A stretch of 52,039 nucleotides of DNA, from contig NZ_JARESG010000024.1 in NCBI RefSeq assembly GCF_029076445.1, positions 1-52,039 of the forward strand, in the 5' to 3' direction. How positions within the stretch are numbered: position 1 is the stretch's first letter; each line of letters starts with the position of its first letter. Positions 33,166 through 40,881 of this stretch are shown piece by piece. This DNA is from Pseudarthrobacter naphthalenicus (GTDB lineage: Bacteria > Actinomycetota > Actinomycetes > Actinomycetales > Micrococcaceae). The notes below the pieces were generated by a model. The model saw only the letters and a list, made by a program, of their open reading frames with translations, did not search any database and was not told the origin of the DNA. The translations under genes and the position numbers were made by a program.

Positions 33166-33606
33166 GTGCATATATCCTTTGCAGAAGTCCCCGGCTTCCC
33201 CGTCCTGAATTCACAGACTGCCCGGCATCCCATGAGTGGAGGCCCCGGGAAGTCGCTGAACGCGTGGAGGAGAGGCGTCGGACGATGTGTGTGGAATTTC
33301 TTCTGGTGATTGCCTCGCCGGTTTTCCGGGCGGGCAATGGATCCGGTTCTTCAGGACCCGCGTTACTCCGGGGAAGGTTGCCCCGGGCACTTATTAATTC
33401 CACGCCCGCGACCACGCCCCAAGTAGGGACTTATGCCTCTACTCCGGCTTGCGGTTTGGCCGTATGGTTCCTGCACCTTTAGGTCCGTTCCTACAGCGCC
33501 TTCCGCTTCATCACCGGAAACCCCTCACCGGCGAGGTTGCTTCCTGAGCTGCGGATTGTTCACATGAGGCGCGGGACTGCGTTGACAACATGAAAGGACC
33601 GGTTCA
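33166..33606. other. Intergenic region between divergent genes
   Basis: About 440 bases with no convincing gene. It carries the promoter of the secreted protein (leftward) and of the DoxX-like gene (rightward). An imperfect hairpin with 13-nt arms (33309-33321 and 33326-33338, two mismatches) lies in the middle. A short frame through this stretch lacks a ribosome site and coding bias. Confidence 0.45.
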
Positions 33607-34035
33607 ATGCGACTCAGCCATATTCCTCTCCGCCTGACCACCGGTGCGTTTATTTTCAATGCGGGGTGGGGAAAACGCCACCTCGACGAGGACGCCGCCG
33701 CCCAGCTGCAGGGCATGGCCACCACCGTGATCCCGCCCATGGGCAGGCTCGATCCTGCAAAGTTCGGGAAGTTGCTCAGCTATGCGGAAATGACGCTGGG
33801 TGCGGCGCTCCTGATGCCTTTTGTGCCCAGCCGTTTGGCCGGCCTCGGGCTGGGAACCTTTTCCGGGTGCCTGGTCACCCTGTACCTGAAGACGCCGGGC
33901 ATGACCCTGGAAGACGGCATCCGGCCCAGCCAGCAGGGCACAGCGCTGGCCAAGGACATCTGGATGCTCGGCATTGCTGCGTCCCTTATCCTGGACCGCA
34001 AACGGCCGGCCAAGGCGATCGCGGCCCTTAAGTAA
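33607..34035 (+). CDS. DoxX-like membrane protein
   Basis: 142 residues with about four hydrophobic segments (LTTGAFIFNAGWGK, LSYAEMTLGAALLMPFVPSR, LAGLGLGTFSGCLVTLYL, IWMLGIAASLILDR). The layout resembles DoxX/DUF-type small membrane proteins common in Arthrobacter. The function is not known; relatives are tied to redox or thiosulfate-related processes. AAAGG lies about 10 nt upstream. The glycosyltransferase gene follows after 23 nt, so the two are probably co-transcribed. Confidence 0.68.
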   Translation: MRLSHIPLRLTTGAFIFNAGWGKRHLDEDAAAQLQGMATTVIPPMGRLDPAKFGKLLSYAEMTLGAALLMPFVPSRLAGLGLGTFSGCLVTLYLKTPGMTLEDGIRPSQQGTALAKDIWMLGIAASLILDRKRPAKAIAALK

Positions 34036-34058
34036 GCACCGCGGTCCGGAGGGAGAGC

Positions 34059-35276
34059 ATGCATTTTGCCTTTGTTTGCCTGCCGGCCGCGGGGCATGTA
34101 AATCCCACTCTGCCGGTGGTGGCCGAGCTCGTCCGCCGTGGCCACCGGGTCACGTATGCAGCGGCCGCCGGGTATGCACAGGCTGTTGAATCCGCCGGCG
34201 CCACCTTCTTTGAGAGCGGCGAGGACTTCGCCGCGAAGCTTCCCCGGCGCAACCGATCGGCCGACGCCGAAGGGTCGCCCCGGCTGGGCCTGCTGGCGGG
34301 GCTCGGATCCGGCCTGCTGGAACGGCTGTTGGAGCGGGCCAGGGTGGAGTTCCCGGCCCTGCTGGCCCGGTTGACGAGTGACCCGCCGGACGCGGTGTGC
34401 TATGACGCCATGACCGTGGCGGGGAAGATGGCCGCCCTGAAGCTCGGGCTGCCGGACATCGCCCTGCTGCCCACCTATGCCACCAACGAACACTTCCCGC
34501 TGCGGGAACTGATGCCGGCCCGTCCACCGGCGGAGATGCTCGAAGCGTGGAACCACGCCCGCCGGCTCATCAGTGACTTCGCTGCCGAACAGGGCCTGAG
34601 CAATTTCACTTTCATGGAGGGGCCGCCGGCCGCGTTGAACATCTGCTTCATCCCCCGGGAATTCCAGCCCGCGGGTGAAACCTTCGGCGCCAGCTTCCAC
34701 TTTGTGGGACCGACCCCCGCCCGGCGGCCCTCCGGGGAACCGTGGCAGCCGCGCGTGGAGGCCGGGCCCCTGGTCTTCATTTCGCTGGGAACAACCCCTT
34801 TGAACGACCGCCCGGACTTCTTCCGGATGTGTGTGCAAGCATTCGCCGGCACGCCATGGCAGGTGGCCATGGTCATCGGTGACCGCATCGGGGTGCCCGA
34901 GTTGGGCCCGGTGCCGGACAACGTTGAGGTGCGTCCGTACTTCCCGCAAATCGATGTCCTGCGCCACACGGAGGTATTCCTCTCGCACACGGGGATGAAC
35001 TCCACCATGGAGGCGCTGTATTTCGAGGTCCCGGTTGTGGCCTTTCCGCTGCAGCCCGAACAGGAAGCCAATGCCCGCCGCCTGGAGGAACTGGGACTTG
35101 GACGCCGCCTCCCTGCGGCAGCGCTCTCACCCCACGTGATCCGCACTGTCGTTGCCGAGGTGGGCGGCGACCAGGAAATCCGGCGCAACCTGGCGGCCAT
35201 GGGCCAGCGCATCCGGTCAGCCGGGGGCGCCAAAGCAGCGGTTGATGCCATCGAAGCATTTATGGCTGAACGGTGA
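34059..35276 (+). CDS. UGT/MGT-type glycosyltransferase (GT1)
   Basis: 405 residues with the GT-B fold. The N-terminal domain starts MHFAFVCLPAAGHVNPTLPV with the acceptor-site His. The C-terminal nucleotide-sugar domain has LVFISLGTTP, VRPYFPQIDVL, then FLSHTGMNSTMEALYFEVPV and FPLQPEQEANARRLEELGLG. It resembles macrolide glycosyltransferases that glycosylate lipophilic small molecules. Acceptor and sugar are unknown. GGAGGGAGAGC precedes the ATG. It follows the DoxX-like gene and converges with an ABC exporter operon. Confidence 0.88.
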   Translation: MHFAFVCLPAAGHVNPTLPVVAELVRRGHRVTYAAAAGYAQAVESAGATFFESGEDFAAKLPRRNRSADAEGSPRLGLLAGLGSGLLERLLERARVEFPALLARLTSDPPDAVCYDAMTVAGKMAALKLGLPDIALLPTYATNEHFPLRELMPARPPAEMLEAWNHARRLISDFAAEQGLSNFTFMEGPPAALNICFIPREFQPAGETFGASFHFVGPTPARRPSGEPWQPRVEAGPLVFISLGTTPLNDRPDFFRMCVQAFAGTPWQVAMVIGDRIGVPELGPVPDNVEVRPYFPQIDVLRHTEVFLSHTGMNSTMEALYFEVPVVAFPLQPEQEANARRLEELGLGRRLPAAALSPHVIRTVVAEVGGDQEIRRNLAAMGQRIRSAGGAKAAVDAIEAFMAER

Positions 35277-35316
35277 AACCCCGCCACTGGAACCGGACCC
35301 GGAACCGGAACTCCAA

Positions 35317-36075
35317 CTAAACGCCCGAGTGGTGGACGTCCGGCCGCACCGGCGCCGTCAGCCCGCCGTCGCGCATGACCGCCACGGCGTCGGTCAGCGG
35401 GACGAACTCCGTGTCGTGCGTGACCATCACGGTGGCCACCTGGAACTCGTCCGTGACCTGGCGGAGCAGCCCCACGATCGACGCGCTGCGCTCATGGTCC
35501 AGCGCCGCCGTCGGCTCATCCACCAGCAGCACCTTCGGGCCGCCCATCAGCGCCCGCGCGATGTTCACCCGCTGCTTCTGGCCGCCCGAAAGCTGGTGCG
35601 GCCGTTTCTCCGCGGACCCGTCCAGTCCCACGAGGCCGAGCAGCTCACGCGCCCGCGACCGTGCGGCCTTCAGCGGCATCCCGCGCAGGTGGTGGCCGAT
35701 CATCAACTGCTCGACGGCGGTGAGGGAGGGCAGGAGGTTGGGCTGCTGGAAGATGATGCCCACTTTCTCCCGGCGCAGCGCGGTGAGTTCGGCATCCCGG
35801 CGGTCTGTGGTCGAAACCCCGTCGATCACCACGTTCCCGCTGGTGGGGCGGACCAGTGTGGCCGCCACCGCCAGGAGACTGGACTTGCCCGAGCCGGACG
35901 GCCCCACCAGGGAGACCATCTGCCCGGCCCCCACACTCAGGCTGACGCCGTCCAAGGCCTTGACGGTGCCGCCTCCGTCCGGGTATTCGAGGGTGACGTT
36001 GTCCAGGGCCAGCGGGCGGGCAGTGCGGTCAGCCGAGCCGGAGACGGGGGTAATTGACGGTGAGGGGAGTGACAT
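35317..36075 (-). CDS. ABC transporter ATP-binding protein, MacB/LolD type
   Basis: 252 residues. Walker A GPSGSGKSSLLAV near residue 38, signature LSGGQKQRVNIARAL near residue 143, Walker B VLLVDEPTAALD, and the switch His in VTHDTEFV. A DFELV-like exporter class is indicated by LDGVSLSVGAGQMVSLVG and the Q-loop in IFQQPNLLPSLTAVEQL. It is paired with the permease encoded just upstream (43 nt). AAAGG precedes the ATG. It powers the FtsX-like permease. Confidence 0.92.
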   Translation of the reverse strand: MSLPSPSITPVSGSADRTARPLALDNVTLEYPDGGGTVKALDGVSLSVGAGQMVSLVGPSGSGKSSLLAVAATLVRPTSGNVVIDGVSTTDRRDAELTALRREKVGIIFQQPNLLPSLTAVEQLMIGHHLRGMPLKAARSRARELLGLVGLDGSAEKRPHQLSGGQKQRVNIARALMGGPKVLLVDEPTAALDHERSASIVGLLRQVTDEFQVATVMVTHDTEFVPLTDAVAVMRDGGLTAPVRPDVHHSGV

Positions 36076-36118
36076 AGCGAAGAACCTTTCGGGAGGAGCG
36101 GGAAGGAGCGGGGGTATT

Positions 36119-37318
36119 TCAGTTGCCGCCGAGGGCGATCAGCGGGTCCACCGTGGTGACCCGCCGCACCGCGAGTGCGGCGCCGGCCAGTCCGAGCACC
36201 ACGATGCCCAGCACGGGCAGCAGCGTGGTGGCGGGAGTGACGAGGAACGGGGCGGCCTGGGCGGCTGCGAATCCGCCGAGTATGCCCACCGCCCCGCCGA
36301 GCCCCGCCCCGGCCAGCAGGACGATGGCAGCCTGGGTGATGGCGTCCCGCAGCACGTATCCGCCGGACGCCCCCATGGCCTTGAGCACGGCGATGTCCCG
36401 GGTCCGCTGGACTGTCCACACGGTCAGGAATGCCACGATCACCAGCGCGGAAATGCCGTACAGGAACGCCTGCATCAGCATCAGGGACCCGTTCTCGCTC
36501 TTGAACGAACCGAGCGCCTGGAACGAACCGGTGCGGCTGGCGGTGACGGTGCCAGCCATCGCATTGGCAGCTGCCTCGTCCACCACCGCCCCGGACTTGT
36601 ACGTGACCGCCACGACGGTGGCCACGGGCGGATTCGCCGGGGCACTGCCCCCCGCAGCCGCGGCACTGCCGTCCGCAGCCGCGGCACCCGGAGCGCTGCC
36701 GCGGACCGGCGAGATGTGTGCCACCTCAGCCCAGGTGGGCAGCGCCGTCCACACCACTCCGGTGTGCGAATACCACTGGTCATCCACAACGGCGGTGACA
36801 GTCAGTCCGGTGCCGCCTACCGTGGCGGTGTCGCCGACGTCGAGAGACAGGTCCGCCGCAACGGTGGAGCCGATCACAAGTGTCCCGGTCCGCACCGGGG
36901 CGGGCGCCAGCTGCCCGTCCGGCGCAACGCCGAACACCGCCACGTTGGTGGTGCCGCCGTCGCCGGCCTGGATCCGCGACTGGCTGATGCCCAGGGCCTC
37001 GGCCCGGGCCACGCCGGGCGCGTGGTGCCAGCTGTCCACCTGCGCGGCGGTCACCTCGCTCTCGGTGAAGGACGCCGTGGGCTCGTTACTGCCCGGGGCG
37101 CCGAAGGCGATGCTGTCCACCGGCCGGGACCCTCCGCCGGGAGCGCCACCGGCCGCGCTCCCGGACCCCAGCTTTCCGATCGCGGAGGTGGACTGGTCCC
37201 CGAGACCGGCGGTGAGGCCGGACAAGAGCACCAGCAGCAGCGTCACCAGGGCCACCACGCCGCCCATCAGGGCGAACCGGCCCTTGGCGAAGCGGATGTC
37301 ACGAATAGCGAGAAACAC
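36119..37318 (-). CDS. ABC transporter permease, FtsX/MacB type
   Basis: 399 residues. The N-terminal TM helix (LMGGVVALVTLLLVLLSGLT) is followed by a large extracytoplasmic domain (about 60-265) and three C-terminal TM helices with the FtsX-like core (VQRTRDIAVLKAMGASGGYV). The extracytoplasmic part includes a Ala/Gly/Ser-rich insert (ADGSAAAAGGSAPANP). I chose GTG 37318, which has AAGGA 8 nt upstream; the longer frame would add MRRKSTLNRRKYN through a hairpin. It is likely an exporter of lipophilic compounds or peptides. It is divergent from a two-component system that may control it. Confidence 0.88.
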   Translation of the reverse strand: MFLAIRDIRFAKGRFALMGGVVALVTLLLVLLSGLTAGLGDQSTSAIGKLGSGSAAGGAPGGGSRPVDSIAFGAPGSNEPTASFTESEVTAAQVDSWHHAPGVARAEALGISQSRIQAGDGGTTNVAVFGVAPDGQLAPAPVRTGTLVIGSTVAADLSLDVGDTATVGGTGLTVTAVVDDQWYSHTGVVWTALPTWAEVAHISPVRGSAPGAAAADGSAAAAGGSAPANPPVATVVAVTYKSGAVVDEAAANAMAGTVTASRTGSFQALGSFKSENGSLMLMQAFLYGISALVIVAFLTVWTVQRTRDIAVLKAMGASGGYVLRDAITQAAIVLLAGAGLGGAVGILGGFAAAQAAPFLVTPATTLLPVLGIVVLGLAGAALAVRRVTTVDPLIALGGN

Positions 37319-37332
37319 GTTGTACTTCCTTC

Positions 37333-37366
37333 GATTGAGAGTGGATTTCCTTCTCAATCCACTCTC
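37333..37366. promoter_or_regulatory. Two mutually exclusive hairpins in the ABC operon leader
   Basis: GAGAGTGGATT (37337-37347) and AATCCACTCTC (37356-37366) form a perfect 11-bp stem. GATTGAGA (37333-37340) and TCTCAATC (37352-37359) form a perfect 8-bp stem that shares bases with the first. The element ends just upstream of the permease ribosome binding site. It could be an operator or a leader RNA switch. Confidence 0.5.
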
Positions 37367-37420
37367 CCGCCCGCCGGCTCAGCCCACATCGGGCAGGTGG
37401 TTGATCACCGGGGGACAAAG

Positions 37421-37440
37421 GGTTGAGCGGCCGGTCAACC
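37421..37440. promoter_or_regulatory. 20-bp palindrome upstream of the histidine kinase gene
   Basis: GGTTGAGCGG and CCGGTCAACC form an inverted repeat with one mismatched pair. A further GGTTGA copy starts at 37399. The site is 45 nt upstream of the kinase start and 103 nt from the divergent permease start. It is a candidate binding site for the LuxR-type response regulator encoded downstream. Confidence 0.45.
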
Positions 37441-37484
37441 TTTTGATTGATCCGCCCACCGTCTCCGGCGCCTAAGCTGGGGAA

Positions 37485-38795
37485 ATGCCTGCCGCGGACC
37501 CACAGACCACCCCGTCGGGGGCCGCCGTCCTGCGGTTCCTGCGGGTGACCCTGCATGTCGGGTTTGCCGTGCTGTTGCTCGTCGCCATCCTGCGGCTGCA
37601 TCTTGCGGCGGGACCGGCCGACGCCGGAAGCCCCGCGGGTGCGTGGCGCTATGTTTGGTCGGCGCTCGCCGTGGCCCTGGCCTGGACCTACCTGGCCGGC
37701 ACGCTGCTGGAAAAGCGGTACGACGCCGGCCGGTCGGCGTTCAATCCCCACCCGTACGCTCTCCTGTGGCTGGGCCTGGTCACGGGCCTGTGGGGGATCC
37801 TCCTCGCCGGAAGTGCCGAATTCTCCTGGCTGGCCTTCCCGCTGTTCTTCCTGCACCTGCATGTGCTGCCCCGCCGCATCGCGCTGGTCACGATCGCCGT
37901 TATGACGGCGGCGGTGGTGGCTTCGCAGTGGACGGCCAGCGGACTGCCGCAGCCCACACTTCCCATGGTTTTGGGGCCGGTCCTGGGCGCCGGGTTTGCC
38001 GTCGTCACCGGCCTCGCCTACCGTGCGCTGTACCTTGAGGGGGAGGCACAGCGGCTGGCCGCCGAGGAACTGCGGCGCACCCGCGCCGAGCTGGCCAGGA
38101 CCCAGCATGAGGCAGGGGTCGCGGCCGAGCGTGAACGCCTGGCCCGGGAAATCCACGACACCCTCGCGCAGGGCCTCTCCAGCATCGTCCTGGTGGCCCG
38201 CGCCGCGGAGAAGTCGCTGGCCGGCGGCGATTTTGCCACGGCTGCCGAACGGTTCGCGCTGGTCGGGCAGACGGCCGCCGAGAACCTCGCCGAGGCCCGC
38301 AGCTTTGTCCGCGGACTCTCGGCGCCCCGGCTCCAGGACTCGTCCCTGCCGGAAACCCTCAAAAGGTTGTGCGGCGAAACCGAAACGCTGGCGGCCGCCC
38401 GCGGCGAGGGGCTGCGCTGCCGGTTCGAGCTGGTGGGGAACGCCGCGGAACTGCCGCCGCAGTACAGCGTCACGCTGCTCCGGGCGGCCCAGGCCAGCCT
38501 CGCGAACGTGCGGCTGCACGCGAAGGCGCATACCGCCGTCGTCACCCTGGCGTTCCTCGGCGACGAAGTCACCCTGGACGTGTACGACGACGGAACGGGC
38601 TTCACGCCCGCCGCTGCGGGTCCCGGGGTGGCTGGCCGTGCGGACGGCAGCGGCTTTGGCCTGCACTCGTTGGGCGCCCGGGTGGCGGAACTGGGCGGTT
38701 CGCTGGAGGTCGAATCGGCGCCGGGGGAGGGAACGGTGGTTGCCGTACGGCTGCCGCTGACCGGCTCGCCCGGCCCGGCGGGGGAGCACAGCTGA
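37485..38795 (+). CDS. Sensor histidine kinase, HisKA_3 (NarL/DesK) family
   Basis: 436 residues. About five or six TM helices fill residues 15-185 without a large external sensor, so it probably senses membrane state or the transporter itself. A coiled stretch (AAEELRRTRAELARTQHEAG) leads to the dimerisation box EIHDTLAQGLSSIVL with phospho-acceptor His224. The HATPase_c domain shows the N-box-like AQASLANVRLHAKA and G-boxes DDGTGFTP and GSGFGLHSLGARV. The stop overlaps the regulator start by 1 nt (TGATG). It is divergent from the ABC exporter genes. Confidence 0.9.
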   Translation: MPAADPQTTPSGAAVLRFLRVTLHVGFAVLLLVAILRLHLAAGPADAGSPAGAWRYVWSALAVALAWTYLAGTLLEKRYDAGRSAFNPHPYALLWLGLVTGLWGILLAGSAEFSWLAFPLFFLHLHVLPRRIALVTIAVMTAAVVASQWTASGLPQPTLPMVLGPVLGAGFAVVTGLAYRALYLEGEAQRLAAEELRRTRAELARTQHEAGVAAERERLAREIHDTLAQGLSSIVLVARAAEKSLAGGDFATAAERFALVGQTAAENLAEARSFVRGLSAPRLQDSSLPETLKRLCGETETLAAARGEGLRCRFELVGNAAELPPQYSVTLLRAAQASLANVRLHAKAHTAVVTLAFLGDEVTLDVYDDGTGFTPAAAGPGVAGRADGSGFGLHSLGARVAELGGSLEVESAPGEGTVVAVRLPLTGSPGPAGEHS

Positions 38796-39448
38796 TGGGC
38801 GCCCTCCACCTTCTGCTCGTGGACGACCACCCCGTGGTCCGGGCGGGTCTGCGCGCCATGCTTACGGAATTCGAGGACTTCACTGTGGCCGCCGAGGCGG
38901 CGGACGGGGACGCCGCGCTGCGTGAACTCGCCAGGCTCCGGGTCTTGGGGGAGCGCGTGGATGTGGTGCTGATGGACCTGCAGATGGGCGCCGGAATGGA
39001 CGGCGTCGCCGCCACGAGCGCCATCCGGAAGCTGGATTCCCCGCCGCCGGTCCTGATCCTTACCACCTACGACACCGAGGCGGACATCCTGGCCGCGGTG
39101 GAGGCGGGCGCCAGCGGCTACATGCTCAAGGACGCCCCGCCCGAGCAGATCCGCCAGGCGGTGCTGGCCGCGGCGGCCGGGCAGACAGCGTTGGCTCCGA
39201 AGGTGGCGGCGTTGCTGATGTCGCGGATCAGCAGCCCGGAAACGGCGCTGACGCCCCGGGAGGTCCAGTTGCTGGAACTGCTCGCCACGGGCCTGACCAA
39301 CAGGGCCATCGCACGCCAGCTCTTCATTTCCGAAGCCACTGTTAAAACCCATCTGGTGCACATCTTCGGCAAGCTCGGCGTCGACAACCGCACCTCGGCC
39401 ATTGCCCTGGCCACGCAGCGCCGGATCATCCGCGCGCCGGGGCAGTAA
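38795..39448 (+). CDS. NarL/LuxR-type response regulator
   Basis: 217 residues. The receiver domain has the acidic pair in LLVDDHPVVRAGL, phospho-acceptor Asp61 in VLMDLQMG, the Thr in LTTYDTEADI and Lys in YMLKDAPPE. The C-terminal LuxR HTH reads LTPREVQLLELLATGLTNRA, then ISEATVKTHLVHIFGKLGVD. It is cognate to the kinase immediately upstream (TGATG overlap). Likely targets are the palindromes between this operon and the divergent ABC exporter. Confidence 0.93.
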   Translation: MGALHLLLVDDHPVVRAGLRAMLTEFEDFTVAAEAADGDAALRELARLRVLGERVDVVLMDLQMGAGMDGVAATSAIRKLDSPPPVLILTTYDTEADILAAVEAGASGYMLKDAPPEQIRQAVLAAAAGQTALAPKVAALLMSRISSPETALTPREVQLLELLATGLTNRAIARQLFISEATVKTHLVHIFGKLGVDNRTSAIALATQRRIIRAPGQ

Positions 39449-39463
39449 CGCTCGTCCGCGGGA

Positions 39464-39934
39464 TCAGCTGTTGTTTGCTTCCCGGAGTTCGGCCATGGCT
39501 TCGGCCACCAGTTGCGCCCGTTCGGCCCCCAGGATGGCCACGAAGTTGGCATGGACCAGTCCGGCGACGAAACAGGCCAGAGCGTTGGCGGTTTCGGTGC
39601 CCTCGACGGTCAGTTCGAGGTAGACAACCCGGCGGTCCTCCGCGCAGGGGCTGCGCTGGACCAGGGACCGCTTCGCCAGCCGGTCGGCGATCTTGGTGAA
39701 GCCGCCGTTGCTGAACTCCACTTCCCTGGCCAGTTTCGCCATGGGCATCCGGGCGCCGGGAGTGCGGACCAGCCGCAGGAGCGTCTCGGCTTCTGCCGGT
39801 TCCAGGCAGAAGGCGGACGAGACTTCCGCGTGCACCTTCTTGTTGGTGTTCTGGAAGCCCTCAATGACCAGCCCCCACTGCGAAATCACATCAAGGTCCC
39901 CGGTGGTCGGGGTGTGCTTCTGCGTGGCCGGCAT
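39464..39934 (-). CDS. MarR family transcriptional regulator
   Basis: 156 residues. The winged-helix core shows EAETLLRLVRTPGARMPMAK, then LAREVEFSNGGFTKIADRLA and the wing RSPCAEDRRVVYLELT. A Cys sits in the wing (SPCAEDRR) and others lie at AFCLEP and ALACF; they might sense quinones or electrophiles. ATG 39934 has AAAGGGA 4 nt upstream; a longer frame runs to 39967. It is downstream of and in the same direction as the FMN reductase gene, separated by a hairpin. Confidence 0.85.
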   Translation of the reverse strand: MPATQKHTPTTGDLDVISQWGLVIEGFQNTNKKVHAEVSSAFCLEPAEAETLLRLVRTPGARMPMAKLAREVEFSNGGFTKIADRLAKRSLVQRSPCAEDRRVVYLELTVEGTETANALACFVAGLVHANFVAILGAERAQLVAEAMAELREANNS

Positions 39935-40034
39935 GGAATCCCTTTCCACGCCCATAATACGCTCCACGTACTTGTCTTTCTGGTGAGATTTTGGGGCGGG
40001 ACGGCCGCCAGGGCCTCCCGGTTTAAGAACGAAA

Positions 40035-40078
40035 GCCGGTGCTTTTCGGCGGGCGGTGGGCCCGCCGAAAGCACCGGC
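40035..40078. terminator. Hairpin terminator between the FMN reductase and MarR genes
   Basis: The 5' arm GCCGGTGCTTTTCGGCGGG (40035-40053) pairs with GCACCGGC-ending sequence at 40061-40078, with one bulged T, around a 7-nt loop. This GC-rich 18-bp stem follows the reductase stop codon, so the MarR gene probably has its own promoter or is reached only by read-through. Confidence 0.65.
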
Positions 40079-40096
40079 GCTCGGGGTTTGCGTACG

Positions 40097-40672
40097 TTAT
40101 GCGGCGACGGATGCTTCGGCGCGCACGGCTTCGAGGGCCTTGGTCCACGGCACGAGCTGGTCCAGGACCGGAGCCAGGGTCTGTGCCTGCAGTTCGGTGG
40201 GCTTGAAGACGGAGAAGTTCTCGAAGTCGGTGAAGAGGGAGAACATGCCGGTCTTCTGCACGTGGGCGATCTGCAGCTCGGACAGGATGCCGCGCAGGTG
40301 CTCAACGGCGCGGACACCGAAGGCCGAGCCGTAGGACACAATGCCGGCTGCCTTGTTGGAGAACTCGGCGTTCAGGTAGGACAGGGCGTTGGCCAGGGCC
40401 GGGGCCACGGAGTGGTTGTACTCGGGGGTGATGAAAACGTAGCCGTCGAACTCGGCGATCTTGGCAGCCCAGGCAAGGGTGTGGGCGTTCTGGTAGTTCT
40501 GGTAGGCGGCCGGGTAGGCCTCGTCCAGCAGCGGCAGGTTGTAGTCGGCGATGTCGACGATCTCGAACTCAGCGTCGGTGCGCTGCTGTGCCTGCGCGAG
40601 AACCCACTCGGCTACGCCGACGTTGTTGCGGCCGGGACGGGTGCTGCCGGTGACAATGGCGATCTTAGTCAT
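40097..40672 (-). CDS. NADPH-dependent FMN reductase / quinone reductase
   Basis: 191-residue flavodoxin-like protein. The FMN phosphate loop GSTRPGRNN is near residue 9, the isoalloxazine loop TPEYNHSVAP near residue 82, and YGSAFGVRAVEHLRGILSEL near residue 113 supports dimer and FMN binding. Such enzymes reduce quinones or free flavin in two-electron steps, as protection against redox-cycling aromatics. AGGAG lies 6 nt before the ATG. An AT-rich palindrome upstream and a neighbouring MarR gene point to quinone-responsive control. Confidence 0.9.
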   Translation of the reverse strand: MTKIAIVTGSTRPGRNNVGVAEWVLAQAQQRTDAEFEIVDIADYNLPLLDEAYPAAYQNYQNAHTLAWAAKIAEFDGYVFITPEYNHSVAPALANALSYLNAEFSNKAAGIVSYGSAFGVRAVEHLRGILSELQIAHVQKTGMFSLFTDFENFSVFKPTELQAQTLAPVLDQLVPWTKALEAVRAEASVAA

Positions 40673-40745
40673 GAACTACTCCTCTGGTGGATCACTGAGC
40701 GGAAGAACATCCGCAACGCTTCAAGATTCAACAATATTCTAGAAA

Positions 40746-40763
40746 ACTATTTTTGTAAATAGT
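40746..40763. promoter_or_regulatory. AT-rich palindrome upstream of the FMN reductase gene
   Basis: ACTATTT (40746-40752) and AAATAGT (40757-40763) are perfect inverted arms with a 4-nt TTGT spacer. A smaller palindrome TTCTAGAA lies at 40737-40744. They are 65-91 nt upstream of the reductase start. The layout resembles operators of quinone-sensing MarR/DUF24 repressors such as YodB. The local MarR protein is the obvious candidate. Confidence 0.5.
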
Positions 40764-40881
40764 GTTTCGGGTGGTCCCGGTCACTAGGCCGCTGGCCGAA
40801 GGTCGCCGGGCAGGCAGGAATGTCCGACGGCGGTGCCATACTGAGAGTTGCATCACGACGGATGTTTGGGGGAGCTTCGGA

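Noticed and set aside
33153..33482. 109-codon plus-strand frame in the intergenic region before the DoxX-like gene
   Set aside because: No ribosome site, no coding bias, overlaps the start of the secreted protein gene on the other strand.
35375..37426. 683-codon plus-strand frame opposite the ABC exporter genes
   Set aside because: It crosses two clear minus-strand genes and their intergenic hairpin. Thr/Ser/Arg-rich shadow with no family.
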